Below are positions 1-8,706 of a stretch of DNA of 64,000 nucleotides, piece after piece (position 1 is the first letter of the stretch; each line of letters begins with the position of its first letter). The notes under the pieces are model-generated. The model was not told the DNA's origin, did no database searches, and worked only from the letters and a program-made list of their open reading frames with translations. This DNA is from Rhizobiaceae bacterium (GTDB taxonomy: Bacteria; Pseudomonadota; Alphaproteobacteria; Rhizobiales; Rhizobiaceae). The stretch lies in the NCBI GenBank assembly GCA_023953845.1, contig JAMLJC010000001.1:1798001-1862000 (forward strand), written 5' to 3'. A program made the translations under genes and the position numbers.

Positions 1-26
1 CTTTCGCGCTCGTTGTCCGCTCATGG

Positions 27-293
27 CTACCTCCGGTATTCCATGCGCGAGCGCGAGCGGGACGCTTCACGGCGGGAAGGCTGACGCTCGGAGGATTCCG
101 TGCGCTGGTCGGAACGTTCGTCCTCATCCCGATCCCGCGCGCGCGACCGTGTGCGGCTATCGTCGCGTTCCTGGCCCCGTTCGCGCTGTTCCTTTTCGGC
201 TTCGATCTGCGGACGGTAGAACCGTTCCTCGATGTCCTTGCCCCACTCGTAGAAGTCGAGGCCGGCTTCGGCGTCCTTGAACTCCTCCTTCAT
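27..293 (-). CDS. Small charged protein downstream of traG
   Basis: An 88-residue protein whose ATG overlaps the traG stop codon in an ATGA arrangement, so it is probably translated together with traG. The N-terminal third (residues 1-35) is acidic and amphipathic with aromatic residues. The rest is almost entirely Arg, Glu, Asp and Ser, giving a low-complexity, probably disordered tail. There is no signal peptide or membrane segment. Its position suggests a minor accessory protein of the conjugative element. I do not recognise a named family, and the function is unknown. Confidence 0.5.
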   Translation of the reverse strand: MKEEFKDAEAGLDFYEWGKDIEERFYRPQIEAEKEQRERGQERDDSRTRSRARDRDEDERSDQRTESSERQPSRREASRSRSRMEYRR

Positions 294-1687
294 GAGACGC
301 TTGGCGCCGGCATCCTCCCAGGCGTCCGCAGCGTGACCCTCGGGTCGGCCTTCAGCGCCGCGCCTTCCAGCGGGTTATCGCCGAGGAACCAGCAATAGGG
401 AGCGATCTGGTTCTGCCGGATTTTCTTGCAGTGGATGAACCCCACGCCCGGAATCTCGATGATCTGCTCATCCGGCGGCAGCCGCATCAATTCGTCGGCG
501 CTGCGGACACGATCGCGTCCGGTGTTGAAATTCCCGGTTAAAATGTCCTTGTCCGAGCTGACACCGAGGCCCCAGCCTATGGTGGTCTGCTCGCCGATGG
601 CGCGGCTCAGCCGCTCCGCCTCTTCGTAGTTCGTGATCTTGAGGTACTGCTTGACCGTGCAGTTCTCTTCGAGGATGGCGGTTTCCTTCTCGCCGTATTT
701 GCGCACGATGTCCTGGCGCGACTGCACGAGGAAATGGCTGCGCACCCCGTATGAGCGTTGAATGGTGATTCGATTGAGCGCATCGCGCAGCGGTGCGTTA
801 CAGAACTCATCCAATATGAGGTCCATGCGCCCCGGCGTGCCGGCGAGCTTTTCGTTCAGCAGCGAAAGGAAATGCAGCGCGAAGAAAGATCCGAGCCGGT
901 CGGCGTGGCGCACCGGATTGATGAAGCAGACGACCCAGCCGTCGACAATCAGTTGCCGATGGGTGAGCGTCGGCGTCCGTCCCGCGTTCTTGAGCGCGCC
1001 GGACGCGAACGGCTTGAGCGACATGAGCGCCGCGCCGAGATGCTGGGCGTAGTGTTCGGGGTTGTAGCGGCGCATCTCCAGAATCTGCTTGGCGGCCGCC
1101 TTGACATGGTCCTCGCCTTCCTCGGCCTCGATCTCCAGCGCGCTCACCCAGCTATCCGGGTCGGCCAGAAGCGCCTGAAGACCGCCGGGAAAGACAAGAT
1201 GCGGCGCATGCGCCAGAAGCACATTCAGGCCGGTCTCCTTGAAGCCGCGAGGTTCATTGCGCCAATACAGGTTGCGCAGGTCATCCTTCGGCTCTTCGGT
1301 CAGCACGTGATTGATGTTCTCGATGGCGAAGGGAAGATCGAAAGGGTTGCTCCGGGCCATGTCCGGCAGGTCGCCGAACGGGTTGAGCGATATTCTGTAT
1401 GGCGCGAGTTCGGGCCGCTCGCCGAATTCGTCGACGATGCCGAACCTGCGGCCGTACTTTTCGCAGAGCGGCGCGATCTGTGCCGCGATCTCGCCGGACT
1501 TGACATCATTGATAAAAATGGCGCGGCCCGTATCGGCCAGCAAGGACAGGACGGTCGGCATCGACACGCAGGTCGTCTTGCCGCCGCCCGTCGCGGCAAA
1601 GGTCAGCGACGAACCGGCATTGTAGGGCTCATAGATCGGACGGCCATCGAAGGTCAGGCCGATGACGCGGCGAGGCAGGTCATTCAT
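290..1687 (-). CDS. traG: TraG/VirD4-family type IV coupling protein
   Basis: Conjugative coupling ATPase of 465 residues that would link the relaxosome to a type IV secretion channel. Walker A (ATGGGKTT) lies at residues 32-39 and a Walker B-like segment (LILDEF) near residue 320. The late motif DELMRLPPDEQII and the GVGFIHCKKI segment are typical of the short TraG form in alphaproteobacterial integrative elements. These forms start just before Walker A and lack the N-terminal membrane helices of VirD4. The ATG at 1687 (MNDLPRR) was chosen because family homology begins there; the frame remains open to 1837 only because a partial copy of the 5' end lies upstream. No other type IV secretion genes are visible in the window. 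Confidence 0.88.
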   Translation of the reverse strand: MNDLPRRVIGLTFDGRPIYEPYNAGSSLTFAATGGGKTTCVSMPTVLSLLADTGRAIFINDVKSGEIAAQIAPLCEKYGRRFGIVDEFGERPELAPYRISLNPFGDLPDMARSNPFDLPFAIENINHVLTEEPKDDLRNLYWRNEPRGFKETGLNVLLAHAPHLVFPGGLQALLADPDSWVSALEIEAEEGEDHVKAAAKQILEMRRYNPEHYAQHLGAALMSLKPFASGALKNAGRTPTLTHRQLIVDGWVVCFINPVRHADRLGSFFALHFLSLLNEKLAGTPGRMDLILDEFCNAPLRDALNRITIQRSYGVRSHFLVQSRQDIVRKYGEKETAILEENCTVKQYLKITNYEEAERLSRAIGEQTTIGWGLGVSSDKDILTGNFNTGRDRVRSADELMRLPPDEQIIEIPGVGFIHCKKIRQNQIAPYCWFLGDNPLEGAALKADPRVTLRTPGRMPAPSVS

Positions 1688-2046
1688 CCGAGCAGACCCC
1701 TTTCGCGCGGTTCTTCCTCGCTGATCGCGCTCGCGACTTCGCGGGTTTCTGCCGGGCACCCTGTGCCGGTTCCGGCCGGACGCCGAATTCGTCGACGATG
1801 GCGAAATTGCAGCCGTACTTCTCCAAGAGCGGCGCAATCCGCGCCGCGATCTCGCCTGATTTGGTGTCAGTAACGACCAAAGCGCGGCCTATATCGGCAA
1901 GCGGCGACAGGATGTTCGGCATCGACACGCAGGTCGTCTTGCCGCCTGGTGACGGGGCGAAGGTCAACGACGGGCCGGCATTGAAAGATTCGCAGATCGG
2001 ACGGCCATCGAAGGTCAGGCCGATGACGCGGCGAGGCAGGTCATTC
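1421..2046. repeat. Imperfect 265-bp direct repeat of the traG 5' end
   Basis: Positions 1421-1685 and 1782-2046 align without gaps at an offset of 361 bp. Blocks such as gccgaattcgtcgacgatg and the stretch ending in gaggcaggtcatt are shared. The first copy is the start of traG. The second is a diverged partial copy fused to a resolvase fragment. The offset is not a multiple of three, so the two copies lie in different frames. Confidence 0.85.
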
Positions 2047-2306
2047 AGGCCCGCGCCGCGCCGGCGCAGGCGCTCGATCACGCCCATCAGTTCCATGACG
2101 TTGCGGCCCAGCCGGTCGAGCTTCCAAACGACCAGCAGATCGCCCGCACCGCAGCACTCCATGGCCGCGCCGAGGCCATGCCCGATTCCGCTATCGCCTG
2201 ACCGCCATTCCGAGATGATGAGATCGCATCTGGCCGCCTCCAGCGCCCTGTGCTGGAGGTCCAGTCGCTGCCGCCGCGTCGAAACGCGCGCGTAGCCGAT
2301 CAGCAT
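1680..2306 (-). pseudogene. Chimera: resolvase N-terminus fused to partial TraG copy
   Basis: Open frame of 208 codons from the ATG at 2306. Residues 1-85 are the start of a serine recombinase: IGYARVST with catalytic Ser9, then VVWKLDRLGRN. It breaks off at RRRGAG, before the GALAEFER and DNA-binding segments of intact resolvases. From there it continues in frame into about 95 residues matching the TraG N-terminus (NDLPRRVIGLTFDGRPI). The P-loop is altered to PSPGGKTT, where intact TraG has ATGGGKTT. The last 30 residues are low-complexity Arg/Lys/Ala. It is most likely a recombination product with no working recombinase or ATPase. Confidence 0.75.
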
Positions 2307-2656
2307 GGCAGGGCGAGCCGGAAGCACGGCCTGAAAAGTCCTTTCGCGGGTTGGCAAGGATCATCCCGGACGGGATGCGGGAGAAGAGTATGGGCGATGA
2401 CCCAAGCTGCCGCAACGGTGGCCCGCCTGTGCCTACAGACGTGTGCGATCATGGTTTGCGGCCTCCCATCGCCGGCCTCGCGTCCTTGCAGCCGTCATCG
2501 GTCGGGTCTGCGCCAGCCGCGCGGCGCTGCAAGGCATCCAGCCGTATCGCCAGAGGGTCCCTCGGCCGGAGCCTCCTTGCACCACCGCTCATCCGTCCGG
2601 CGCTTCGGGTCCCCGACCGGCCGCAATGACGCGGGCCGGAACAAGGAGCAACGACA
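2307..2656. other. Intergenic, no supported gene
   Basis: About 350 bp between the chimera and the methyltransferase. The open frames here have no recognisable protein features. An aaggag ribosome-binding site precedes the methyltransferase start at 2657. Nothing else was identified. Confidence 0.5.
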
Positions 2657-3373
2657 ATGACGACCGCCACCACCTTCGGATATCGGGCCCGCACAGCCAC
2701 CGCGCGTTGCGTCCGCACTGCCGCAATCCAGACCCGCAACGCCGTTCTGCTCGGCGATTGCATCCGCCTCATGCGCGATCTTCCCGCCGCCAGCGTGGAT
2801 TTCGTGCTGACCGACCCGCCCTATCTGTGCCGCTACCGCGACCGCGACGGCCGCACCGTCCTCAACGATGCCGACGATTCCTGGGTCTATCCAGCCTTCG
2901 CGCAAATCCACCGAGTTCTCAAGCGGGATTCCTTCTGCATCAGCTTCTACGGCTGGAACCAGGCGGACACCTTTGTGTCGGCCTGGCGTAAGGCCGGGTT
3001 CTATCCCGCCGGACACATCGTCTTCGCCAAGCCCTATAGCAGCAAATCGCGCTATCTGACCTATCGGCACGAATGCGCCTACCTGCTTGCCAAGGGCCAG
3101 CCGAAGCTGCCGGAAAACCCGCTGCCCGATGTGATGCCGTGGCACTATACGCATAACCGCCTTCATCCGACGCAGAAGCCCGTCGAACCTCTGGCCGACC
3201 TGATCTCAAGCTTCTGCCCGGAAGGCGGGCTGGTCCTCGACCCGTTTTGCGGTTCTGGCTCGACCCTCGTAGCCGCCCGCGAGTGCGGCCGCGACTGGCT
3301 CGGTATCGAACTCGACGCCGCACATCACCGAACCGCGACGGCGCGGCTGCGGACAACTGTTCCGCGCTTCTGA
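2657..3373 (+). CDS. Orphan DNA adenine-N6/cytosine-N4 methyltransferase
   Basis: A 238-residue SAM-dependent DNA methyltransferase. The catalytic DPPY motif is at residues 53-56 and the SAM-binding FCGSGST motif near residues 197-203. This catalytic-first order marks the beta class. HPTQKP, usual just before the SAM region, is also present. No cognate restriction endonuclease is adjacent, so it is probably an orphan enzyme protecting the mobile element or modifying host DNA. Such genes are common in the accessory region of alphaproteobacterial conjugative elements, which fits the TraG and ArdC fragments. The recognition sequence cannot be read from the protein. Confidence 0.88.
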   Translation: MTTATTFGYRARTATARCVRTAAIQTRNAVLLGDCIRLMRDLPAASVDFVLTDPPYLCRYRDRDGRTVLNDADDSWVYPAFAQIHRVLKRDSFCISFYGWNQADTFVSAWRKAGFYPAGHIVFAKPYSSKSRYLTYRHECAYLLAKGQPKLPENPLPDVMPWHYTHNRLHPTQKPVEPLADLISSFCPEGGLVLDPFCGSGSTLVAARECGRDWLGIELDAAHHRTATARLRTTVPRF

Positions 3374-3508
3374 TGGGCGCGGATATCAGTCGCCATGTCG
3401 TTCTGCTTCAATCGCCGAGGAACAGCAGATGATGCGGTTTGCCCGTTCGCCATGTTTGTGCCAATCGTCTGGAGCTATCTGCAAGCGGCAGGGCTTGGGA
3501 GCGACAGG

Positions 3509-6500
3509 ATGGACTTTCTTCGGCCACCGGCGCTTGCCGGATTGATGGGCGTCATTCTTTTCGGCGGCATCGTCTCTGTCACGGCCGCCTCGGCCTCTGC
3601 CCTTTCCGACCGGTACGCGGCCGCCGTCCAGCAGCTTCTCGACAGCCGTCAGCCGGCCGAGGCCGAGGCCCAGGCGCGAGCCGGCCTGCGGGAAGTCGTG
3701 GCGGCCGAGGGGGAGAACTCGCTTGCCACCGCGAACATGAACCGGCTGCTCGGCGATGCGCTCTACGAACAGCGGAAGTTCGCGGAGGCCGAGCCGCATT
3801 TCCGTGCGGCTTTGTCGACCCGGCAGAGACTTCTGGGCAACGCGCATGCCGACACGGCAACCTCCGCCGGCGACCTCGGCTACACGCTCAGACAACTGGG
3901 CCGGCTCGACGAAGCGGAACAATACTATCAACTTGCCGTGGATGCACGCATCGCGGCGCTCGGTGCGAACCATGCGACGACGGTGCATAGCTGGCAGCGC
4001 CTGGCCCGCCTCGTCGACCAGCGCGGAGACTATCTCCGCGCCGCGTCCTTGATGGACAAGGCGCTGGAGGCCGGCCGCATTGCCTTCGACACCGGAGATC
4101 CGATCCTCGTGGGATGGATAGGCGAGCGTGCGGCCATGCTGCATGACGGCGGCGATGTGGCGCGTGCGGAGGCGGACTACCGTGCCGTCCTGCGCGCCGC
4201 CGGCGAAGGCATCGTTCCGGCCGACGGGCAGATTGCGGCGACGGCTCTGACCGGGCTTGGCAATCTTCTGGTCGCGGATGGCCGTTTCAAGGAAGCTGGG
4301 GAGAATTATCGTCGCGCGCTGGCTGCGAATGAACGGCTCCACGGTCCTCAGGATGTGACGGTCGCTGCCTCGCTTGAATCGCTGGGGCGCCTAATGGAAC
4401 GCCAGGAAAAAGCGGCGGCGGCATTGCCATTCTACGAGCGCGCCCTGTCGATCCGCGAGGCTTCAGGCGGGGCGGCGGATGCCGCGACCGCATCGCTACT
4501 GATGCGGCTCGGCACCACGATGATGAGCCTCGACCGCTCGGCCGATGCCGAACGGGTGTTCCGCCGGCTCATGGCGGCGCAGGAAAGGCTGAACGGTGCC
4601 GATTCCGCGCCGATGGCCGACGCGTTGCGCTGGATCGCCAATGCCGCGAACCGGCAGGACCGCACGGCCGAGGCGGAAAACGCACTGAAACGGGCGTTGG
4701 CGATCGATGAGGCGAAGCTGTCGTCCGGCCATCCCTACATCGCCTTCGATCTGGTGCTGCTGGCCAATCTCTACTCCTCGCAGGATCGCTTGTCGGAGGC
4801 CCGTCCGCTTCTCGAACGCGGGCTGGCCTTGATGGAAGCGGGCGAATCCGGAAAGGGGAGCCTTCCCGCCGTCCGCTCCTCCCTTGCCTACATACTCGTC
4901 ATCGAGGGCGATCTGGACGGAGCAGCCGCCCTCATGACGCGCTCGCTGGAGGAGTTGCGCACAGCAGATCGCGGAGCAGCCCAGATCGCCGGGGCGAGCG
5001 TCTCTCTGGCCCAGATCAAGGTGCGGCAGGAGAAGCTCGACGAGGCGGAGCGGCTTGCCGCGGACGCGGAGCGCATCTATGCCGACCTGGCGCCGCAAGG
5101 GCGTCAGCACATGCGGGTCATGACGCTGCGCGGCGATATCGCCATGCGACGCGGCGACACGGAAGCGGCCCTTTTCGTCTATCGCTCGGTTCTCGATCGG
5201 CTGGTGGCGACCTATGGCGCGGACAACCCGGAAACGGCGATGGCGCGGTTCGATCTCGGCCGCGTCCATTTCGCCAGAGGCGAATTCGCGGCCGCCGCGC
5301 AGTCCTTGGAGAAGGGCACCGAACTGGTCGAGCGTGTCGCGGCGATCGACGCCGCCGCCGCCTTCGCCACCCGTACCGGCGCGATCGAGGATCAGGCCAT
5401 CGGCAGGGGCGCAACCTTCGACGGGTTGGTGAAGAGCTACGATCGTCTTCGCCGCACGGGTGGAGATAACGGTGAGCTGAAGGAGAAGTCCTTCCTGATC
5501 GCCCAGCGCGTGATCGAATCGCAAGCGGCGCAGGCACTGGCCCAGATGGCGGCGCGCCAGGCGTCTGGCGATGGCGATCTGGCCGAACTGGCGCGCCGCC
5601 GGCAGGACGAGGTGGCCCGCTGGCGCAAGGCGGATCTCAAGCTGAACGCCGCCCTGGCGGTGGACACCTCGAAACGCGATAGTGCGGCGGTGGCCGCCAT
5701 TCGTTCCGAACTTCAGGCGGCCGATACGGCCATTGCCGAGGTCGACCAGCGTCTTGCCCGCGCATTCCCGAAATTCGCGGAACTCCAGCAGCCCGCCTCG
5801 CTGGATTTCGAGGCGATCCGGCAGCGCTTGGACGAGAACGAGGTATTACTGTTCTTCGCCGACACGGCGCGTTTCGCCGACGCCGGCTTCGAGACCTATC
5901 TCTGGGCGGTTCCCAAGACCGGCGAGCCACGCTGGATCCGGCTGGAGCGCTCGACCGGCGAACTGCTCGCCGCCGTGCGTGAATTGCGTTCCCTGATGGG
6001 CGTGTCGGGTGAGGCGAGGGGCGCGGCATCGCTTGCGGCCCGGCGCGGGACCGATCCCGCGGGCCGCGTGCTGACGGCGGCCCATGAGCTTTACGATGCG
6101 ACGCTTGCGCCGGTGGCGGACATGATCGACGGGCGCGATCTCGTCATCGTGCCCTCGAAACGCCTCGCCAGCCTTCCGTTCCATCTGCTGGTGAGCGAAC
6201 GGCCTGCGGCCGAATCGTCCGATCGCTATCGCGATGCGGGCTGGCTGGCGCGTGACCATGCGATCACGGTGCTGCCCTCGGTCGGCGCGCTCCGCGTCGT
6301 CGCGTCCGCCGCGCCGCGACCGGGTTCGAACCCCTATCTGGGCTTCGCCAATCCGCTTCTGACCGGCAAGAACGGCAGCGACACGCGCGCCTTCGGTCGT
6401 GAAACGTGCCGGGACCGTGCGCCGTTGCAGACGGCGGCGCTGGCCGAGACAGCGCCGGATGTCTCGATCCTCTATCGCGGTGCGCTGGCCGACGTTTCCG

Positions 6501-7105
6501 CCGTGCGAGGATTGGAGCCGCTGCCGGAAACCGCCGACGAGGCCTGCGCCATCGCCGCGACGCTTGGTGCCGGGGCGGATTCCGTCCGGCTTGGCGAAAA
6601 GGCGACCGAAACCGAGATCAAGCGGCTTTCGGCATCGGGAGAAACAGCGCGGGCCCGCATTCTCCACTTCGCCACCCACGGCCTGGTTTCCGGCGACCTT
6701 GAAGGGCTGGCCGAGCCGGCCATCGTCATGACCCCGCCGGAGAAGGCTTCGACAGAGGACGACGGACTGCTGACCGCCTCGGAGGTCGCGGGCCTGAAGC
6801 TGGATGCGGACTGGGTGATCCTGTCCGCCTGCAACACGGCGGCCGGTGAAAGCGGCGGCGAGGCCTTGTCCGGGCTGGCTCGTGCCTTCTTCTATGCCGG
6901 CGCGCGCTCGCTGATGGTATCGCATTGGCCGGTCGCTTCCGATGCGGCGGTGCGGCTGGCAACCGGCGCGATCGCGGAAATGGCGGGCGACGGGCGGCTC
7001 AGCCGCGCGGAAGCGCTGCGCCGCGCCATGGTGGAAGAGATACGGGCCGGCGGTCATCGTGCCGATCCCGCCAACTGGGCGCCCTTCATCGTCGTCGGCG
7101 GCTGA
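3509..7105 (+). CDS. Exported TPR-CHAT caspase-like protease
   Basis: A large protein of 1198 residues. The ATG at 3509 is preferred over an upstream start at 3395 because it opens directly on a hydrophobic signal peptide (residues 1-30, ending ASASA). Residues 35-650 are a long run of tetratricopeptide repeats. A helical segment follows, then a C-terminal CHAT domain (about 790-1195). The caspase-type dyad is visible as HFATHG (His near 1057) and LSACNT (Cys near 1108). CHAT domains are caspase-like proteases or inactive scaffolds; the intact dyad favours activity. The signal peptide suggests a periplasmic or surface location rather than a cytosolic defence role. Substrate and partner are unknown. 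Confidence 0.85.
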   Translation: MDFLRPPALAGLMGVILFGGIVSVTAASASALSDRYAAAVQQLLDSRQPAEAEAQARAGLREVVAAEGENSLATANMNRLLGDALYEQRKFAEAEPHFRAALSTRQRLLGNAHADTATSAGDLGYTLRQLGRLDEAEQYYQLAVDARIAALGANHATTVHSWQRLARLVDQRGDYLRAASLMDKALEAGRIAFDTGDPILVGWIGERAAMLHDGGDVARAEADYRAVLRAAGEGIVPADGQIAATALTGLGNLLVADGRFKEAGENYRRALAANERLHGPQDVTVAASLESLGRLMERQEKAAAALPFYERALSIREASGGAADAATASLLMRLGTTMMSLDRSADAERVFRRLMAAQERLNGADSAPMADALRWIANAANRQDRTAEAENALKRALAIDEAKLSSGHPYIAFDLVLLANLYSSQDRLSEARPLLERGLALMEAGESGKGSLPAVRSSLAYILVIEGDLDGAAALMTRSLEELRTADRGAAQIAGASVSLAQIKVRQEKLDEAERLAADAERIYADLAPQGRQHMRVMTLRGDIAMRRGDTEAALFVYRSVLDRLVATYGADNPETAMARFDLGRVHFARGEFAAAAQSLEKGTELVERVAAIDAAAAFATRTGAIEDQAIGRGATFDGLVKSYDRLRRTGGDNGELKEKSFLIAQRVIESQAAQALAQMAARQASGDGDLAELARRRQDEVARWRKADLKLNAALAVDTSKRDSAAVAAIRSELQAADTAIAEVDQRLARAFPKFAELQQPASLDFEAIRQRLDENEVLLFFADTARFADAGFETYLWAVPKTGEPRWIRLERSTGELLAAVRELRSLMGVSGEARGAASLAARRGTDPAGRVLTAAHELYDATLAPVADMIDGRDLVIVPSKRLASLPFHLLVSERPAAESSDRYRDAGWLARDHAITVLPSVGALRVVASAAPRPGSNPYLGFANPLLTGKNGSDTRAFGRETCRDRAPLQTAALAETAPDVSILYRGALADVSAVRGLEPLPETADEACAIAATLGAGADSVRLGEKATETEIKRLSASGETARARILHFATHGLVSGDLEGLAEPAIVMTPPEKASTEDDGLLTASEVAGLKLDADWVILSACNTAAGESGGEALSGLARAFFYAGARSLMVSHWPVASDAAVRLATGAIAEMAGDGRLSRAEALRRAMVEEIRAGGHRADPANWAPFIVVGG

Positions 7106-7116
7106 ACGTCACCTTT

Positions 7117-7551
7117 TCAGGCCGGCTTGAGCCTTTCCCGTGTCCTGGCCAGCACGTCGGGTCCGCCGACCAGCCGTACAAGACCCTGCTGGTTTCCCGG
7201 CGGCGCTGAGAAGCCTTCCCTCGGCTCGGCGACGACACCGCCAAATCGGGCTTCATGGACAACCACCTCGCGTCCACGGATAAGGCAGATGATGCTGCCG
7301 CAGCATTCGTCTCTCAGAGACTGATCGTCGGCATAGCGCCAGCCAAGGCCGCCCGCGGGGCTCGGATTGTAGAACAGCAGCCTGCGTCCTTCCCCATCCT
7401 CGGCCTGCGCGACGCAGGTGGGGCAGAAATACCAAGGATAGCGCGCGAAGAATTTTTGACGTACCCCACAGCCCGGACAGAAATGATCGGTATCGTCCTC
7501 GTCTTCTCCAACTCGTCCGGACCGGCCACCGACTTGGGGAACCCTTGTCAT
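7117..7551 (-). CDS. Zinc-ribbon-like hypothetical protein
   Basis: A 144-residue protein with two Cys pairs near the N-terminus, CPGC and CPTC, about 18 residues apart, forming a probable zinc ribbon. A later ECCGSIIC cluster may be a second metal site. There is no signal peptide or membrane helix. It converges on the CHAT gene, with only 11 bp between the stops. Family and function are not recognised. Confidence 0.55.
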   Translation of the reverse strand: MTRVPQVGGRSGRVGEDEDDTDHFCPGCGVRQKFFARYPWYFCPTCVAQAEDGEGRRLLFYNPSPAGGLGWRYADDQSLRDECCGSIICLIRGREVVVHEARFGGVVAEPREGFSAPPGNQQGLVRLVGGPDVLARTRERLKPA

Positions 7552-7640
7552 GTCATCCCCTTTTATCTCGCCGCGCTCTGGAAAAGCCGAGAGCGCAGTG
7601 TCAGTCCGTTGGTCATTCGGAGAATCTCTGCCTTAGGCTG

Positions 7641-7811
7641 TTATCCGCTGGTGAACATCATCATGGCTGCAACGATGACGACCAAAGCGGCAACTGCCCA
7701 GACTTGCCAGGGCGGCGGCCAAGGCATCCAGAAGATCAGGCGTTTCAATTGTTCCAGGCTCGTACTCCCATGATCGGAGTGATTCCGATTGCGAACAAAA
7801 GAATAATGCAT
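7641..7811 (-). CDS. 56-aa single-span membrane protein
   Basis: A short frame of 56 codons starting with ATG at 7811. A polar N-terminus is followed by a Trp/Pro-rich stretch (FWMPWPPPWQVW) and one clear hydrophobic span (AVAALVVIVAAMMMF) before the stop. It lies 21 bp downstream of the TacT-like toxin and reads in the same direction, so it may be co-transcribed. The ribosome-binding site is weak. Hydrophobicity in this frame only, and not in the overlapping longer frame, supports coding. Function is unknown. Confidence 0.45.
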   Translation of the reverse strand: MHYSFVRNRNHSDHGSTSLEQLKRLIFWMPWPPPWQVWAVAALVVIVAAMMMFTSG

Positions 7812-7832
7812 TTCCGATAAGATACGAATAAC

Positions 7833-8333
7833 TCAATCGCCTTTAGCCACCGTTGCCAGCGGCAGGAAGAGGTGCAGCGGTTGCGATGGGAACAGGACAA
7901 AGCCGTGATGGCGGTAGAAGGAGGCGGCTGCTTCGTCCTTGGCATCGACCGCCAGAGCAACAACGCCCATCTCCGCCCGCAGCGCCCGGTTGGCGGCATC
8001 CCACAGCAGCGCGGCGCCAAGACGCTTGCCCTGATAGTCCTTGTCGATCGCCAGTCGCCCGATGCGCGCGACGGGAACCACGGGATAGCGGGGGAGTCGC
8101 CGGGCGATGTCGTCGGGCATGTCCCGCAGCGCCACATCACCGGCGGAGAGCGTGTAGTATCCGGCAATGCGGTTTGAATCCGTCTCGCGCGCGACATAGC
8201 ATAGTGCCGCACGCCGCTTGATGTCCTGTCCCGCCTGTTCCCTCAGATAGCGGTCCAGCGCAAAGACACCGCAGGAAAAGCCCTTCCTGTCATGCTGCGG
8301 GGCAAGCGCCTCGATGACGAAATGCGCCGTCAC
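7833..8333 (-). CDS. tacT: GNAT acetyltransferase toxin (TacT/AtaT-like)
   Basis: A 166-residue GNAT protein. The early block FSCGVFALDRYLREQA and the acetyl-CoA-binding segment RLAIDKDYQGKRLG are characteristic of type II toxins that acetylate the amino group of aminoacyl-tRNA. The C-terminal FYRHHGF with Tyr is the usual catalytic region. The GTG start at 8333 overlaps the antitoxin stop (GTGA), the standard antitoxin-first arrangement. It is almost certainly a working addiction or persistence module on the mobile element. Confidence 0.9.
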   Translation of the reverse strand: MTAHFVIEALAPQHDRKGFSCGVFALDRYLREQAGQDIKRRAALCYVARETDSNRIAGYYTLSAGDVALRDMPDDIARRLPRYPVVPVARIGRLAIDKDYQGKRLGAALLWDAANRALRAEMGVVALAVDAKDEAAASFYRHHGFVLFPSQPLHLFLPLATVAKGD

Positions 8334-8617
8334 CGCGATTGCAGGATCAGTTCGTCATGGGCAGCCTTCGCGCGCTTCAACGCCGCCGCCGGCTTCGGCG
8401 GATTGAGCAGCATGTCGACAAAACGCTGCTGGTCCTCGACCGACAGCCGAATGACATTGTTCTGCTCGATCGTTCGCTGCGCGACCTCCTGCGCGGCTGC
8501 GACCACGAAGTCGCTCAGGCTGCGCCCCTCCAGTTCGGCCGCACGCCTGACGATCGCCAGAGCCTCCGGGGCGATCCGGGCCTCAAGCCTTGCGCTGCGT
8601 GCCGTGTCCTGTGTCAT
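8330..8617 (-). CDS. tacA: DUF1778-family antitoxin (TacA-like)
   Basis: A 95-residue protein starting at ATG 8617, with a good aaggag site just upstream. Residues 8-50 form a ribbon-helix-helix DNA-binding domain (LEARIAPEALAIVRRAAELE, then GRSLSDFVVAAAQEVA). The C-terminal region (DQQRFVDMLLNPPKP) is the toxin-neutralising tail conserved in DUF1778 proteins. It neutralises the adjacent GNAT toxin and should repress its own operon through the inverted repeats in its leader. Confidence 0.9.
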   Translation of the reverse strand: MTQDTARSARLEARIAPEALAIVRRAAELEGRSLSDFVVAAAQEVAQRTIEQNNVIRLSVEDQQRFVDMLLNPPKPAAALKRAKAAHDELILQSR

Positions 8618-8661
8618 GGTAAGTCTCCTTACCTTCCATTGTACGTCAATCCACCGTACAA
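8618..8661 (-). promoter_or_regulatory. Candidate TacA operator: two inverted repeats
   Basis: Upstream of the antitoxin start are GGTAAG-tctc-CTTACC (8618-8633), which covers the ribosome-binding site, and TTGTACG-n9-CGTACAA (8639-8661). Both are perfect. Paired repeats at this place fit binding by a dimeric ribbon-helix-helix antitoxin with conditional autorepression. The assignment is by position only. Confidence 0.6.
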
Positions 8662-8706
8662 GCCAAGAAAATTCCGCCACTTGCCCGAAACCGCGCCATT
8701 GCACAC

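Noticed and set aside
758..1873. Long plus-strand frame of 371 codons antisense to traG
   Set aside because: It lies wholly opposite traG and its duplicated copy, is Arg-rich and has no family motif. TraG motifs on the other strand are decisive.
3386..4342. 318-codon minus-strand frame opposite the CHAT-TPR gene
   Set aside because: Shadow of the GC-rich TPR region; composition is atypical and there are no motifs.
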